This document shows, one piece after another, positions 1 through 9,452 of a DNA stretch of 64,000 nucleotides. The translations under genes and the position numbers were made by a program. The notes under the pieces are model-generated. The model was given only the letters and a program-made list of their open reading frames with translations, was not told where the DNA came from and made no database searches. How positions within the stretch are numbered: position 1 is the first letter of the stretch; the number at the start of each line of letters is the position of its first letter. The stretch is from Proteiniphilum sp. GTDB taxonomy: Bacteria > Bacteroidota > Bacteroidia > Bacteroidales > Dysgonomonadaceae. The DNA is taken from the NCBI GenBank assembly GCA_015478855.1, contig JADMKJ010000026.1, positions 33,101 to 97,100 on the forward strand, read 5' to 3'.

Positions 1-54
1 TAGAGCATCTGACTGTTAATCAGAGGGTCGTTGGTTCGAGTCCAACCTGAAGAG
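1..54 (+). tRNA. tRNA-Asn(GTT), 5' end cut off by window
   Basis: The anticodon GTT lies at 15-17 and the T arm is intact. The 3' acceptor strand ends at 53 with discriminator G54, and no CCA is encoded. What is visible matches the complete copy at 86-159 base for base. The missing part holds the 5' acceptor strand and most of the D arm. Confidence 0.9.
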
Positions 55-85
55 CAGAAAAGTAAATTGCACATTTTGAATATAT

Positions 86-159
86 TCTTCAGTAGCTCAG
101 TTGGTTAGAGCATCTGACTGTTAATCAGAGGGTCGTTGGTTCGAGTCCAACCTGAAGAG
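86..159 (+). tRNA. tRNA-Asn(GTT)
   Basis: This is a complete 74-nt cloverleaf. Acceptor strand 86-92 (TCTTCAG) pairs with 152-158 (CTGAAGA), followed by discriminator G159. The anticodon GTT is at 120-122, and the T loop carries TTCGAGT. CCA is not encoded. It is a tandem duplicate of the truncated copy at 1-54 with a 31-nt spacer, and both are probably one transcript ended by the hairpin at 165-191. Confidence 0.95.
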
Positions 160-164
160 CGGAG

Positions 165-191
165 AAACGAGTCTAAAGGCTCGTTTTTTTT
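165..191 (+). terminator. Intrinsic terminator of the tRNA-Asn pair
   Basis: AAACGAG (165-171) pairs with CTCGTTT (180-186) around an 8-nt loop and runs into a T tract. It follows the last tRNA by 5 nt. Confidence 0.8.
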
Positions 192-303
192 GATTTATAC
201 CATATCAAAGCCTATCTTTATCAAAAACAATTCACTCTGATAACCCGTTAAACGGAGAGCTGCTTTCCGGTAATAATAACAGATCGAATAACAATTGTGA
301 CAA

Positions 304-1260
304 ATGAAGAAAGTATTGATTGCATACCGCTTAAAACCTGAGGGACTACAAGAGCTGGAGGGGAAGTACGCAGTGACGCTTCCCCGGGAGAAATCCTATT
401 TCACCAAAGAGGAGGTGATGGAGATGATCCCCGATTATGAGGTGCTCGTTCCCAACTTCAGTTTTTATACCGACAAGGGGATTTTGGATAAGGGACGTAA
501 GCTGGAGCTGATCAGCAATTATGGTGTCGGCTTCAATAATATTGATGTGGATTACGCAACCCATAAAGGAATTGCAGTAACCAATATCCCCAATTCCACC
601 CGTGAGCCGACAGCCGAGTTTGCATTTGCGCTCCTGATGGCTGCAGGCAGACGGATAGGATACTACGATCGCAGGCTGCGTACACCGGAGGGTGTGAGCT
701 GGGGTGTCTATGCTGAAGGCGGATTGCCTGTCTATGGCAAGACATTGGGTATTATCGGCATGGGACGCATAGGCCAGTCACTGGCACGACGTGCCGTGGC
801 AGGGGGGATGGAGATCATCTATTACAACAGGAGCCGCCTGGACACGATGATAGAGAAGCAGTACAATGCACGGTATGTCTCATTGGATGACCTACTGCAA
901 ACGTCCGACTATATTTCTCTCAACGCCCCATCCACACCTGAAACATTTCATATGATCGGTGAAAAACAGTTCCAACGGATGAAATCAACGGCCGTGTTTA
1001 TCAATACAGCCCGTGGCAACATGGTGGATGAGAAGGCATTGGTACATGCATTAAAGGAAGAGAAGATATGGGCTGCTGCACTGGATGTGTATGAGAACGA
1101 ACCGCATATTCTTCCGGAATTGCTGGCACTTGATAATGTGCTGCTGGCACCTCATGCAGGAACAAAAACGATGGAGGACCGTATCAGCATGTCTGTTGAG
1201 ATGGTGCAGAACATCATCGGTTTTTATGAAGGCAGCTACAACATATCGAGGGTAAACTGA
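304..1260 (+). CDS. NAD-dependent D-isomer-specific 2-hydroxyacid dehydrogenase
   Basis: This is a cytosolic oxidoreductase of 318 aa, the usual length for the D-2-hydroxyacid dehydrogenase family, which interconverts 2-hydroxyacids and 2-oxoacids with NAD(P)H. The Rossmann glycine motif GMGRIG is at residues 152-157. The family's catalytic Arg lies in NTARGN (R237), the Glu in VYENEP (E266) and the His in APHAG (H284). There is no C-terminal ACT domain, so it is not a classical regulated SerA. Glyoxylate/hydroxypyruvate reductase or D-lactate-type activity is possible, but the substrate cannot be read from the sequence. The AlkD-like gene starts 9 nt after it. Confidence 0.88.
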   Translation: MKKVLIAYRLKPEGLQELEGKYAVTLPREKSYFTKEEVMEMIPDYEVLVPNFSFYTDKGILDKGRKLELISNYGVGFNNIDVDYATHKGIAVTNIPNSTREPTAEFAFALLMAAGRRIGYYDRRLRTPEGVSWGVYAEGGLPVYGKTLGIIGMGRIGQSLARRAVAGGMEIIYYNRSRLDTMIEKQYNARYVSLDDLLQTSDYISLNAPSTPETFHMIGEKQFQRMKSTAVFINTARGNMVDEKALVHALKEEKIWAAALDVYENEPHILPELLALDNVLLAPHAGTKTMEDRISMSVEMVQNIIGFYEGSYNISRVN

Positions 1261-1269
1261 TCAGAACAG

Positions 1270-1992
1270 ATGAGAGCAACAAATATCAAAGAGCAATTGC
1301 GGCAGTTGGGTAATCCGGCAAAGGCGGATCATTCGGCTTATTTTTTCAAAACAGGTAAGGGAGAATATGGTGAAGGTGACCGGTTTATCGGTTGCACCGT
1401 ACCTGAGACACGGAGCGTAGCGAAAGCAAACAGGTATACACCACTTTCGGAGCTGGAGAAGCTGCTCGCTGATGAGATGCATGAGTGTCGTCTCTGCGCG
1501 CTGATCATCCTGGTGGAGCAGTTTAAGCAGGCCGATGAGCCGAAACGTAAGGAGATTGTCGACTTTTATCTGTCACATACCCCCCGCGTCAACAACTGGG
1601 ATCTGGTCGATTTATCGTGTTACCACATTGTGGGTGAATGGCTGAAGGAGAAAGATGATCGCACCTTATTGTACGGGCTGGCAGCAAGCAGCCTGCTGTG
1701 GGATCAGCGTATAGCGGTGGTGTCGACCATGGCTTTTATCCGCAACAATGATTTTGATGACATACTCAGGTTATCGGAGATCTTCCTTGCACACAAGCAT
1801 GATCTTATGCACAAGGCATGCGGATGGATGCTGCGTGAAGCGGGGAAACGGGACGAGACAATCCTCACCGGCTTTCTTGACGACCACTGCACGGAGATGC
1901 CCAGGACCATGCTTCGCTATGCCATTGAGAGATTATCGCCGGAACAGAAAACAAAGTACATGCAACGGCCGGCTCGCCAAACAACATTATAA
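1270..1992 (+). CDS. AlkD-like DNA alkylation repair protein
   Basis: This 240-aa, all-helical HEAT-like repeat protein fits the AlkD family of DNA glycosylases, which excise bulky or positively charged alkylated bases without base flipping. The segment around HTPRVNNWDLVDLS (about residues 95-115) is the most typical part, with the conserved Trp-Asp that lines the lesion pocket. It is followed by repeats rich in WDQRIAVVS-type sequence. It begins 9 nt after the dehydrogenase and ends 1 nt before the M16 protease start, so the three are probably co-transcribed. Family assignment is good; activity is inferred. Confidence 0.85.
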   Translation: MRATNIKEQLRQLGNPAKADHSAYFFKTGKGEYGEGDRFIGCTVPETRSVAKANRYTPLSELEKLLADEMHECRLCALIILVEQFKQADEPKRKEIVDFYLSHTPRVNNWDLVDLSCYHIVGEWLKEKDDRTLLYGLAASSLLWDQRIAVVSTMAFIRNNDFDDILRLSEIFLAHKHDLMHKACGWMLREAGKRDETILTGFLDDHCTEMPRTMLRYAIERLSPEQKTKYMQRPARQTTL

Positions 1993-1993
1993 A

Positions 1994-3208
1994 ATGGTTC
2001 AGACATACAGATTAACAAACGGTCTTCGCATTATTCACCGTCCTTCACTTTCCGAAATCTCCTGTTGTGGTATCGTAGTGAACACAGGCACGCGTGACGA
2101 GTACCCCGATGAATACGGCATGGCACATTTCGTGGAACACATGCTTTTTAAGGGAACAACAAAACGCAAAGCACACCATATCGCTAACCGCATGGAAAAT
2201 GTAGGTGGGGAGCTGAACGCTTACACGACAAAAGAAGAGACATTCTATTACACCGCATCTCTCAGTGAGTATTTCCCCCGGGCTGTGGAGTTGCTGAGTG
2301 ATATCCTTTTTCAATCTGAGTTTGCACCCTCACAGATAGAACGCGAGAGAGAAGTCATCTTCGATGAGATCAGCTCATATCAGGACGCTCCCTCTGAGTT
2401 GATCTTTGATGATTTTGAAAACATGGTGTTTGCACGGCATGAGATAGGACACTATATATTGGGTGAGCCGGAGTCACTGCACTCTTTCAACAGGGACAGC
2501 ATCCTTCGTTTTGTGAGAAGACAGTACCAGCCATCGGAAATGGTTTTTTTCTCTACCGGAAAAACAGCCTTTGATAAAGTGGTGCGTCAGATTGAAAAAT
2601 ACTTCTCCTTCTTCCCTGAGCAGTCCCACGTAAAACAGAGGGTAGCTCCCGCTCAATTTACACCATGGAGTGAGAAAGTGAATAAAAATACCTCACAGTC
2701 GCATGTGATGCTTGGGTACAACACTTTCGACATGCATCATCCGCATAAGTATGCTTTGTATATGATCAATAATATATTGGGAGGTGGCAGCATGAACAGC
2801 CGGCTGAATGTATCTCTCAGGGAGAAGCATGGTCTTGTTTACAACGTGGAGTCGAACGTTAATTTTTACACCGATACAGGACTGTTTGCGGTTTATTTCG
2901 GCTCTGACCCTAAACATAGTGAGAGATGCATCCGCCTGATTGGGAAAGAGATTAAACGGTTGAAAGAGGAAGAACTGACACCCATGCAGCTCTCACTGGC
3001 AAAAAGACAGTGGAAGGGGCAGATGAGTATCGCAGCGGAAAACAGTGAAACACGTGCACTCTCTATGGGGAAGAATTATCTGCACCTTGACCGCTACACC
3101 TCGCTTGATGAGATCTTCACCCGGATTGATGCGATCACATCCTCACAGGTGAGAGAGGTGGCAAATGAGTTATTCTCCTCCACACCCTTTGAATTGAGTT
3201 ATTTATAG
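1994..3208 (+). CDS. M16 family zinc metallopeptidase (processing-peptidase-like)
   Basis: This 404-aa member of the insulinase/pitrilysin clan is the single-module type seen in bacterial processing peptidases. The inverted zinc motif HFVEH gives H45, E48 and H49. The distal ligand E125 lies in EREVIFDEI exactly 76 residues after H49, as the family rule requires, so it should be catalytically competent. The C-terminal half carries the typical GGGSMNSRLN and REKHGLVYNV stretches. A longer open frame reaches back to 1748, but that part overlaps the AlkD gene. The ATG at 1994, one base after the upstream stop, gives the normal family N-terminus (MVQTYRLTNGLRII). No signal peptide is visible. Confidence 0.9.
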   Translation: MVQTYRLTNGLRIIHRPSLSEISCCGIVVNTGTRDEYPDEYGMAHFVEHMLFKGTTKRKAHHIANRMENVGGELNAYTTKEETFYYTASLSEYFPRAVELLSDILFQSEFAPSQIEREREVIFDEISSYQDAPSELIFDDFENMVFARHEIGHYILGEPESLHSFNRDSILRFVRRQYQPSEMVFFSTGKTAFDKVVRQIEKYFSFFPEQSHVKQRVAPAQFTPWSEKVNKNTSQSHVMLGYNTFDMHHPHKYALYMINNILGGGSMNSRLNVSLREKHGLVYNVESNVNFYTDTGLFAVYFGSDPKHSERCIRLIGKEIKRLKEEELTPMQLSLAKRQWKGQMSIAAENSETRALSMGKNYLHLDRYTSLDEIFTRIDAITSSQVREVANELFSSTPFELSYL

Positions 3209-3344
3209 TGATGTACAGCTGACGATCTCTTGTCAAACAGGGGTAGGATTCGAACAAAAAAACAGCTGAACTGTTTTATGTGTAGTTTGGAAGAGACAAT
3301 CTTCAAACAAACAAACGAAGAAACTTAATTTAAAGAATTGAATT

Positions 3345-3965
3345 ATGAAAAAAATGAGATTAACAGCAGTAGTTGTAATGCTTGCCATAGTCACAGCTGT
3401 AAGCGCACAGATGAGCTTAGGCATCAAAGGTGGAGTGAACATGTCCAATTTGGTCTATGATGATGAGGTGGACGACAAAAATCCAAAGATTGGATTTAAT
3501 ATTGGTCTCGCCGCAGACTTTGAGTTTGCACCAAGTGTAGCGTTGCAGACCGGATTGTTTTTCACTACAAAAGGATTCAAGGCGGTGAATGAAACTATCG
3601 ACGCTGAGTATACCGAAAACCTGATGTACGTGCAACTGCCTTTACATCTGGCCTATAAAATTGATGTGATGCCCGGAACACGTGTTGTATTGCATGCCGG
3701 TCCTTATGCAGCTTATGGAGTAGGGGGAAGCAGAAAGGCAGAAGTTGGGAATCTTTCCACTGAATGGGATGTAGATAAAATTTTTGGTGACGCTGCCCGT
3801 CAGTATAAACCTTTTGATGCCGGTGTAGGCTTAGGTGTAGGTGCTGAATTTGGTGCTATCCTCGTTGATCTTGGCTGGGACATGGGACTGGTTAATATCT
3901 CCAACATTGACAACGGAAGCGTGAAGAATCAAAATGCATACCTCTCGGTAGGATACAAGTTCTAA
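3345..3965 (+). CDS. Outer-membrane beta-barrel protein (PorT/OMP_b-brl type)
   Basis: The 206-aa protein has a clear Sec signal peptide (MKKMRLTAVVVMLAIVTAVSA). Alternating aromatic and small residues follow, as in an eight-stranded barrel, starting with SLGIKGGVNMSNL and ending in YLSVGYKF with a terminal Phe, the usual BAM recognition end. This is the common small porin-like family of Bacteroidetes, and no substrate can be assigned. It is a single gene with its own terminator directly downstream. Confidence 0.82.
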   Translation: MKKMRLTAVVVMLAIVTAVSAQMSLGIKGGVNMSNLVYDDEVDDKNPKIGFNIGLAADFEFAPSVALQTGLFFTTKGFKAVNETIDAEYTENLMYVQLPLHLAYKIDVMPGTRVVLHAGPYAAYGVGGSRKAEVGNLSTEWDVDKIFGDAARQYKPFDAGVGLGVGAEFGAILVDLGWDMGLVNISNIDNGSVKNQNAYLSVGYKF

Positions 3966-3989
3966 TTTGCATATATAAGCTATTATGTC

Positions 3990-4020
3990 AGCCCCGCATT
4001 GAAAAATGTGGGGCTTTTTT
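3990..4020 (+). terminator. Intrinsic terminator after the barrel gene
   Basis: An 11-bp stem (AGCCCCGCATT at 3990-4000 with its complement at 4005-4015, one G-T pair) closes a GAAA tetraloop and is followed by six T. Confidence 0.93.
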
Positions 4021-4232
4021 ATTTTCGGCAACCTTCCACTATTGGTGATGACTCCTCAAATTAATACCTCACATTCTAAATCTTACTGAAATACCTGTGC
4101 ATAAATGATGAATGGTGTTGCCTGCCGTGGATCGTTGAATCCTCTATTTCATAGAATATCATCCTGTTAATAATATGCACCATCCCGGATGATCATATAT
4201 TCCTACCTGCATATATGTTAAAATTATATTAT

Positions 4233-4265
4233 TTAGGGTTATTTATTTAAATATTACTATTTTTG
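4233..4265 (+). promoter_or_regulatory. Candidate Bacteroidetes promoter for susC
   Basis: TATTTTTG at 4258-4265 fits the -7 box TAnnTTTG. A weak -33 match, TTAG at 4233-4236, lies 21 nt upstream. The start site would be near 4272, about 80 nt before the ATG. Confidence 0.45.
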
Positions 4266-4352
4266 TTCCGCGATTCAATGAGCGAAATACATTAACTAAC
4301 CTATTAGTAAATAGCCTATTCGTGAGATATTCTAACCTTTAAGATTGAATTT

Positions 4353-7300
4353 ATGAGAAAAAAAATCAACATTTTTTTATTCCTGTTCTTTCTAGGTACA
4401 GGAACTCTTTTTGCACAGACCCGTGTGACGGGGAGTGTAGTGGATGAAGGAGGTGAACCTGCTATCGGGGCAACCATCCTGATTAAAGGGACATCTGAAG
4501 GAGCTGTTACTGACAATCAGGGCGTTTTTACAATTACAGCTCCCTCCACAGGAACGCTTGTCATCTCTTATGTAGGATATGTTACACAGGAGGTGGCTGT
4601 TCGTTCCAATGTCAGGGTTGTTTTGGTCCCTGACACGGAGATGCTGGAAGAGGTGGTGATCACCGGTGAGTTCGGGATGAAACGTATCGCCCGTTCTGTA
4701 GGATCAGCTGTACAGAATGTGAAAGCATCCGATATCATTGATTCGGGAAGAGATAATTTTGTTTCGGCATTGCAGGGACGTGTTTCAGGGATGAATGTCA
4801 CCTCTACCGGTGGAGCACCCGGTTCTTCCACGACAGTTGTCTTAAGAAATATCACCTCTATTTCCGGAAACAATCAACCATTGTATGTGATAGATGGGGT
4901 ACCGATGAATAATTCAACATTCGATCCGATCAATATGTGGATTGGGGGTACAGAGAGGTATTCAGTTAGAAATCTCGATTTTGCCTCACGAGGGAATGAT
5001 CTCAATCCCCAGGATATTGAATCAATGACTGTTCTGAAAGGTGCAGCAGCTGCAGCACTCTATGGTTCTGACGCTTCCAACGGAGCAATCATCATCACCA
5101 CCAAAAAGGGGCAGACAGGAAAGGGGAGAGTGCAGTACAGCAACTCCTTCCGTTGGGACAATGCATATGGTTTTCCCGAATTGCAGGATAAGTACGCCAA
5201 CGGTGCTTACGGAACGACCAATTATTATTATACCAGCCGGTTTGGTGGATCATATCCTCCGGGTATGAAGCTGTATGATAATGTGGGTGCCGTTATGCAG
5301 ACCGGTTTTGTAAACAAACATAACCTCGCTGTCGATGGAGGAAGTGAAAAAGCCACCATACGTGCCAGTGCCTCTTTTCTGGATCAGGTAGGTGTTGTGA
5401 AAACGACCGATTATACAAGGATGAATCTATCGCTCTCAGGCCAGGCAAAGATAACTGACTGGTTTGATTTTGAGGGATCCATGCAGTATACCAATACAAA
5501 CAATTCAAAAGCACTGAGAGGTACCGACGGTCCTCTCTACCGGGCCATGCTCTGGCCTCTTGTCGATAATATGTCGAACTACCTTGATGCCGACGGTGCG
5601 CATATGAGGTACCCCGATTACTATATTGATACCGATTTGCTGAATCCTCTTTTTGCGATGAACCGTAACAGATACTTCGACAAGTCGGACCGCTTTCTTA
5701 CCAACATTGCAGCAACGCTGTTCCCGTTAGAGAACCTCTTCCTGCGTGCACAAATTGGATGGGATGTGGGTATGCAGACATTTGAAACATCATTGCATCC
5801 CTATTATGCCGCAAATAACGGAGGAGTGGGTGAGTACCATATATCACAGTCCAATTTTTCTGATCCCACCCTGAATATACTTGCCGGGTACAATACCTCT
5901 TTTTTTAATGAGGAGCTGACCTTTGGTGCTCAGCTAGGGTATCACCAGCAGGAGAACGGAGTGATCCGATTGACAACGATGGGATCGAAATATAAGGTGA
6001 TTGACTTTCAATCGATCAATAACACAGATCCTGCAACCATCATCTCTGCACAGAGAAATACCAAAAGGAGGATACAGGCATTATCTGCCCAGTTTGAGTT
6101 TGGCTATAAAAACATTGTTTTCCTCAATCTCAGGGGCAGGAACGACTGGTCATCGACGCTGCCAAAGCACAATAACAGGTATTTCTACCCGGCTATGGAA
6201 TTATCATTCGTACCCTCTGACCTCTCTTTTCTGAAAGATAACAGCTATCTCAGCTATCTGAAGCTAAGAGGTTCGATCGCACAGGTAGGGAAAGATGCAG
6301 GTCCACTGGAGATTGATCCTGAACTGATTGCTACAGAGCTGACCGGTGGGGGATATAAGTATGGTTTTACAGGCCCCAACAGAAATCTGCGGCCGGAGAT
6401 GACCACCTCTAAAGAGATTGGTTTCGATACCCGTCTGTTCAATGATCGTGTCACAGCTGATTTTACCTATTTTGCCACCCACTGTGCCGATCAGATCGTG
6501 AAAGGTTTCAGGTTAAGTTATGCCACCGGGTTCGTGTTGAACAATATGAATGTGGGTACATTTGATACGTGGGGATGGGAAACCCACATTGATGGTGATA
6601 TTATTCGCGCCCGGAACGGGCTCACATGGAATGTGGGATTGAACATGTCGCATGTGAAATCAGAGATTGTCTCGCTTCCTGAGAATGTGACTGAATATTA
6701 CAATCCCTACACCTGGAACTCGGGGAACATACGTAACGGGATAATGGTGGGACACCCCATCACCACTCTCACCGGCAGAGCCTACGAAAGGAATGATGCC
6801 GGAGAGGTGTTAATCAGCCCAACCACAGGACTACCGGTTGTCTCTCCCCAGTGGAGTGTGATCGGTGACAGAGAGCCTAAATTAAGATTTGGTATTACAA
6901 CCAGTATCAGCTTTAAGGAACTTTATCTTTCAGCCATGTTCTCCGGCAGGTACAAAGCAACCGTGGTGAATGGCACAAAACGATCGATGATGACAAGTGG
7001 CACAAGCTGGGAGTCGGTTACGCTGAGAGAGAGTAAGCCTGTAATTTTCAACGGGGTCTTAAAAGATGGCAATGAGAATACCGATAACCCCACCGCAAAC
7101 AGGATAGCTGTTGATTACAGTGCTTATGGATCATCTATTTACGGCGGTGGAGATGAAGACTGGCTGGAAAAAGATGTCAACTACCTCCGTTTACAGGAGC
7201 TGAGACTATCCTACAGGATCCCTGCCAGTTTGTTAAGCAGAAGCAGCCTGATCTCTTATGCGAACATCTTTATTGCCGGAAATGATCTGTTGACATGGAC

Positions 7301-7436
7301 CAACTACTCCGGTATCGATGCAGTAGGAAATACAGTCTCGGCAGCTGCCGGAGGCACGGGAGGTGAAGGGTACGATGTATGGTCGTTACCAAATCCAAGG
7401 AGTATATCGGTAGGTTTTAGTATTACAGTAAATTAA
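4353..7436 (+). CDS. SusC/RagA family TonB-dependent outer-membrane transporter
   Basis: At 1027 aa this is the TonB-driven channel of a glycan-uptake pair. A signal peptide (about residues 1-21, ending FAQ) is followed by a carboxypeptidase-regulatory-like beta-sandwich (VTGSVVDEGGEPAIGATI, about 25-105). Next come the plug domain with LQGRVSGMNV and the PLYVIDGVPM signature, then GAAAAALYGSDASNGAIIITTKKG, after which the 22-stranded barrel runs to the C-terminus (SVGFSITVN). There is no N-terminal STN domain, so it should not itself signal to an anti-sigma factor. SusD follows by about 100 nt. The glycan is not predictable from SusC alone; the nearby GH9 enzyme suggests a beta-1,4-glucan-like or acetylated plant polymer. 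Confidence 0.95.
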   Translation: MRKKINIFLFLFFLGTGTLFAQTRVTGSVVDEGGEPAIGATILIKGTSEGAVTDNQGVFTITAPSTGTLVISYVGYVTQEVAVRSNVRVVLVPDTEMLEEVVITGEFGMKRIARSVGSAVQNVKASDIIDSGRDNFVSALQGRVSGMNVTSTGGAPGSSTTVVLRNITSISGNNQPLYVIDGVPMNNSTFDPINMWIGGTERYSVRNLDFASRGNDLNPQDIESMTVLKGAAAAALYGSDASNGAIIITTKKGQTGKGRVQYSNSFRWDNAYGFPELQDKYANGAYGTTNYYYTSRFGGSYPPGMKLYDNVGAVMQTGFVNKHNLAVDGGSEKATIRASASFLDQVGVVKTTDYTRMNLSLSGQAKITDWFDFEGSMQYTNTNNSKALRGTDGPLYRAMLWPLVDNMSNYLDADGAHMRYPDYYIDTDLLNPLFAMNRNRYFDKSDRFLTNIAATLFPLENLFLRAQIGWDVGMQTFETSLHPYYAANNGGVGEYHISQSNFSDPTLNILAGYNTSFFNEELTFGAQLGYHQQENGVIRLTTMGSKYKVIDFQSINNTDPATIISAQRNTKRRIQALSAQFEFGYKNIVFLNLRGRNDWSSTLPKHNNRYFYPAMELSFVPSDLSFLKDNSYLSYLKLRGSIAQVGKDAGPLEIDPELIATELTGGGYKYGFTGPNRNLRPEMTTSKEIGFDTRLFNDRVTADFTYFATHCADQIVKGFRLSYATGFVLNNMNVGTFDTWGWETHIDGDIIRARNGLTWNVGLNMSHVKSEIVSLPENVTEYYNPYTWNSGNIRNGIMVGHPITTLTGRAYERNDAGEVLISPTTGLPVVSPQWSVIGDREPKLRFGITTSISFKELYLSAMFSGRYKATVVNGTKRSMMTSGTSWESVTLRESKPVIFNGVLKDGNENTDNPTANRIAVDYSAYGSSIYGGGDEDWLEKDVNYLRLQELRLSYRIPASLLSRSSLISYANIFIAGNDLLTWTNYSGIDAVGNTVSAAAGGTGGEGYDVWSLPNPRSISVGFSITVN

Positions 7437-7538
7437 TAAAATAGATCATATGAAACGAGCATGTGAATCATTTTCACACAAGTAAATGATTAAAGCGAGT
7501 TCCATATGATACCATTGAAAATAAATAATTTTAATCAT

Positions 7539-9419
7539 ATGAAAAAAATATCAATATACCTCATATCACTCTTTCTTCTGATCACTGGTTGCGAAGAATA
7601 TCTGGATGTAAATAAGAATGTGGATGCCCCCGATTATGTGGAGGGATATCTCTATCTGGCAGGTATCACACAGCAGTATCAGGGAGTCTATTGGGATATA
7701 CGGGCTATTGGCCCAATGACGCAGATGATGGGTACCACCGGCTATACAAGCTTTGCTACCCATTATTACAGCGAGGGGAGCGATGCTGCGGGAGAAATAT
7801 GGCGTGTTGTCTACTGGAACCAGGGAATGAATCTTGAAAATATGATCAATCAGTCGATTGAAGCTGAGGAGTGGACACTGGCCGGTATCGGCTATGCGAT
7901 CAAGGCCTTCTCCTGGGATATGATGACGAAAGTACATGCAGAATTGCCCATGGAGGATGCCTTCGTGGATGGCCTGTTGGCACACAATTACGATTATCAG
8001 AAGGATATCTATGCACAGGTGAGGGAGTGGGCATACAAGGCTATTGAGTTACTTGAAACACCCGACAGTCATGAGTATGGCTCCAAGATAAGTGGCAATG
8101 ATTTTATCTATGGTGGCGACAGGGACAAATGGATCAGGTTTGCCTATGCCGTGATCGTGAGAAACCTCTCTTCTCTTTCCAACAAATCCAATTTTGTTGC
8201 TGAGTATGCACCTGAGTTGCTGGAATGTGCCGCCAAATCATTCCAGTCGCCGGATGATGATGCTGTGGTCAGCATAGCCGGTGGCTCACAGCAGGCCCCC
8301 TACAGTGGGTACAATAATTTCTGGGGTACGGCAAGAGGGAATCTCTCCTATTCCTATTTCCAGCACGAATATGCAGTGCAGGTTTTCACGGGTACCGTAC
8401 CCAGGTATGATGAGTCAAATGGAGAGAAGATCAGGGTGGAGGAGAATGATTATTATCCTTATGCTCTTGCCGAAAAGCAGATCGTTGCTGACACCCTGCT
8501 TGATGTTCCGGGACATTACGATCCCCGTGTGGCGGTAAAATTATCGACCACCTCCAACCCGATGTACGAGGATATTGACAATGCCGACAGCGTGAAAACC
8601 TACCGTTATTATGGAGGCTCTTTCACCGGTGCATCAGGTCCCATTGGTACGGCACCCTCGTTCTTTGGCAGGACAAGGACATCGCAATATCCGACCCCGG
8701 AAAACCCCTTGACCAGTCATGACGGCATCGGCAAATGGATCTATCGTGACGATGCACCCTATATCCTGACCACCTGCGCGGAGGTGAAGTTCTGTTTGGC
8801 TGAAGCACTCTGGAAGATGGAGAGAAAACCGGAAGCACTGGAAGCATTCAAAGAGGCTGTAAAGGCAGATATCGGTTTTACCGGCCGATATATCTATCCC
8901 GGCAAGGAGGGGGCAGCCCAGGGAGGTGACAAGATAACCGTCTCTGCGTTCAACACCCTGGCACAGGAGTATATTGCGGGTCCCTATGTGGAGGGGTTGT
9001 CGTTAGCCGATTTCAGCCTCTCCCATATCATGATGCAGAAATTTGTCGCACTCTATCCCTGGGGAGCACCTGAGGTGTGGGTCGATCAGAGAAAGTATCA
9101 TTATGATGTGATATTCACCGGTGATCATCCTTCCAAAGGCAATGGCTGGGATGAGACGCAGGTAGAGCAGAAATGGGACAGTGACCCCACCAAGGTTTAC
9201 AAAGGATTTTATCTTAGTCCGGCTCAGGTAACCAGTCGCAAGGGTACATACAATGTAAAGAATGAAGGATCACCGGCTTACAGGATCAGACCACGATACA
9301 ATTCAGAATATATGTGGAATCTGAAATCGCTGGAGACGCTCATCCCCATCCCGGGTACTGCTGATAATTACCACACATCTATACCCTGGTTTGCTTATCC
9401 GGGTGACTTACCTCAATAA
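7539..9419 (+). CDS. SusD/RagB-like nutrient-binding lipoprotein
   Basis: This 626-aa surface lipoprotein forms the lid on the SusC channel and binds the incoming oligosaccharide. A lipobox (FLLITGC) near residues 14-20 is followed by EEYLDVNKN, the standard SusD mature N-terminus. Helical TPR-type segments include KFCLAEALWKMERKPEALEAF, which reads as a helical repeat, and the C-terminal part has VDQRKYHYD. These features match the second SusD-like subfamily. An in-frame ATG exists at 7506, but the ATG at 7539 gives a standard lipoprotein leader (MKKISIYLIS) and is preferred. The gene is followed 33 nt later by another lipoprotein. Confidence 0.92.
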   Translation: MKKISIYLISLFLLITGCEEYLDVNKNVDAPDYVEGYLYLAGITQQYQGVYWDIRAIGPMTQMMGTTGYTSFATHYYSEGSDAAGEIWRVVYWNQGMNLENMINQSIEAEEWTLAGIGYAIKAFSWDMMTKVHAELPMEDAFVDGLLAHNYDYQKDIYAQVREWAYKAIELLETPDSHEYGSKISGNDFIYGGDRDKWIRFAYAVIVRNLSSLSNKSNFVAEYAPELLECAAKSFQSPDDDAVVSIAGGSQQAPYSGYNNFWGTARGNLSYSYFQHEYAVQVFTGTVPRYDESNGEKIRVEENDYYPYALAEKQIVADTLLDVPGHYDPRVAVKLSTTSNPMYEDIDNADSVKTYRYYGGSFTGASGPIGTAPSFFGRTRTSQYPTPENPLTSHDGIGKWIYRDDAPYILTTCAEVKFCLAEALWKMERKPEALEAFKEAVKADIGFTGRYIYPGKEGAAQGGDKITVSAFNTLAQEYIAGPYVEGLSLADFSLSHIMMQKFVALYPWGAPEVWVDQRKYHYDVIFTGDHPSKGNGWDETQVEQKWDSDPTKVYKGFYLSPAQVTSRKGTYNVKNEGSPAYRIRPRYNSEYMWNLKSLETLIPIPGTADNYHTSIPWFAYPGDLPQ

Positions 9420-9452
9420 AAAGATTCAGAAATAAATTTAAACCATTCAATT

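Larger units (their letters stand above)
3966..4352. other. 387-bp intergenic region ahead of susC
   Basis: It holds the terminator of the barrel gene (3990-4020) and, near its right end, a candidate promoter for the glycan-uptake operon (4233-4265). The middle is AT-rich, and no ORF or convincing operator repeat was found. The roughly 80-nt leader from the promoter to the susC ATG has no structure I can name. Confidence 0.6.

Noticed and set aside
1748-1993. N-terminal extension of the M16 protease
   Set aside because: The extra 82 codons lie wholly inside the AlkD-like gene and give sequence unlike any M16 leader. The ATG at 1994 gives the family N-terminus.
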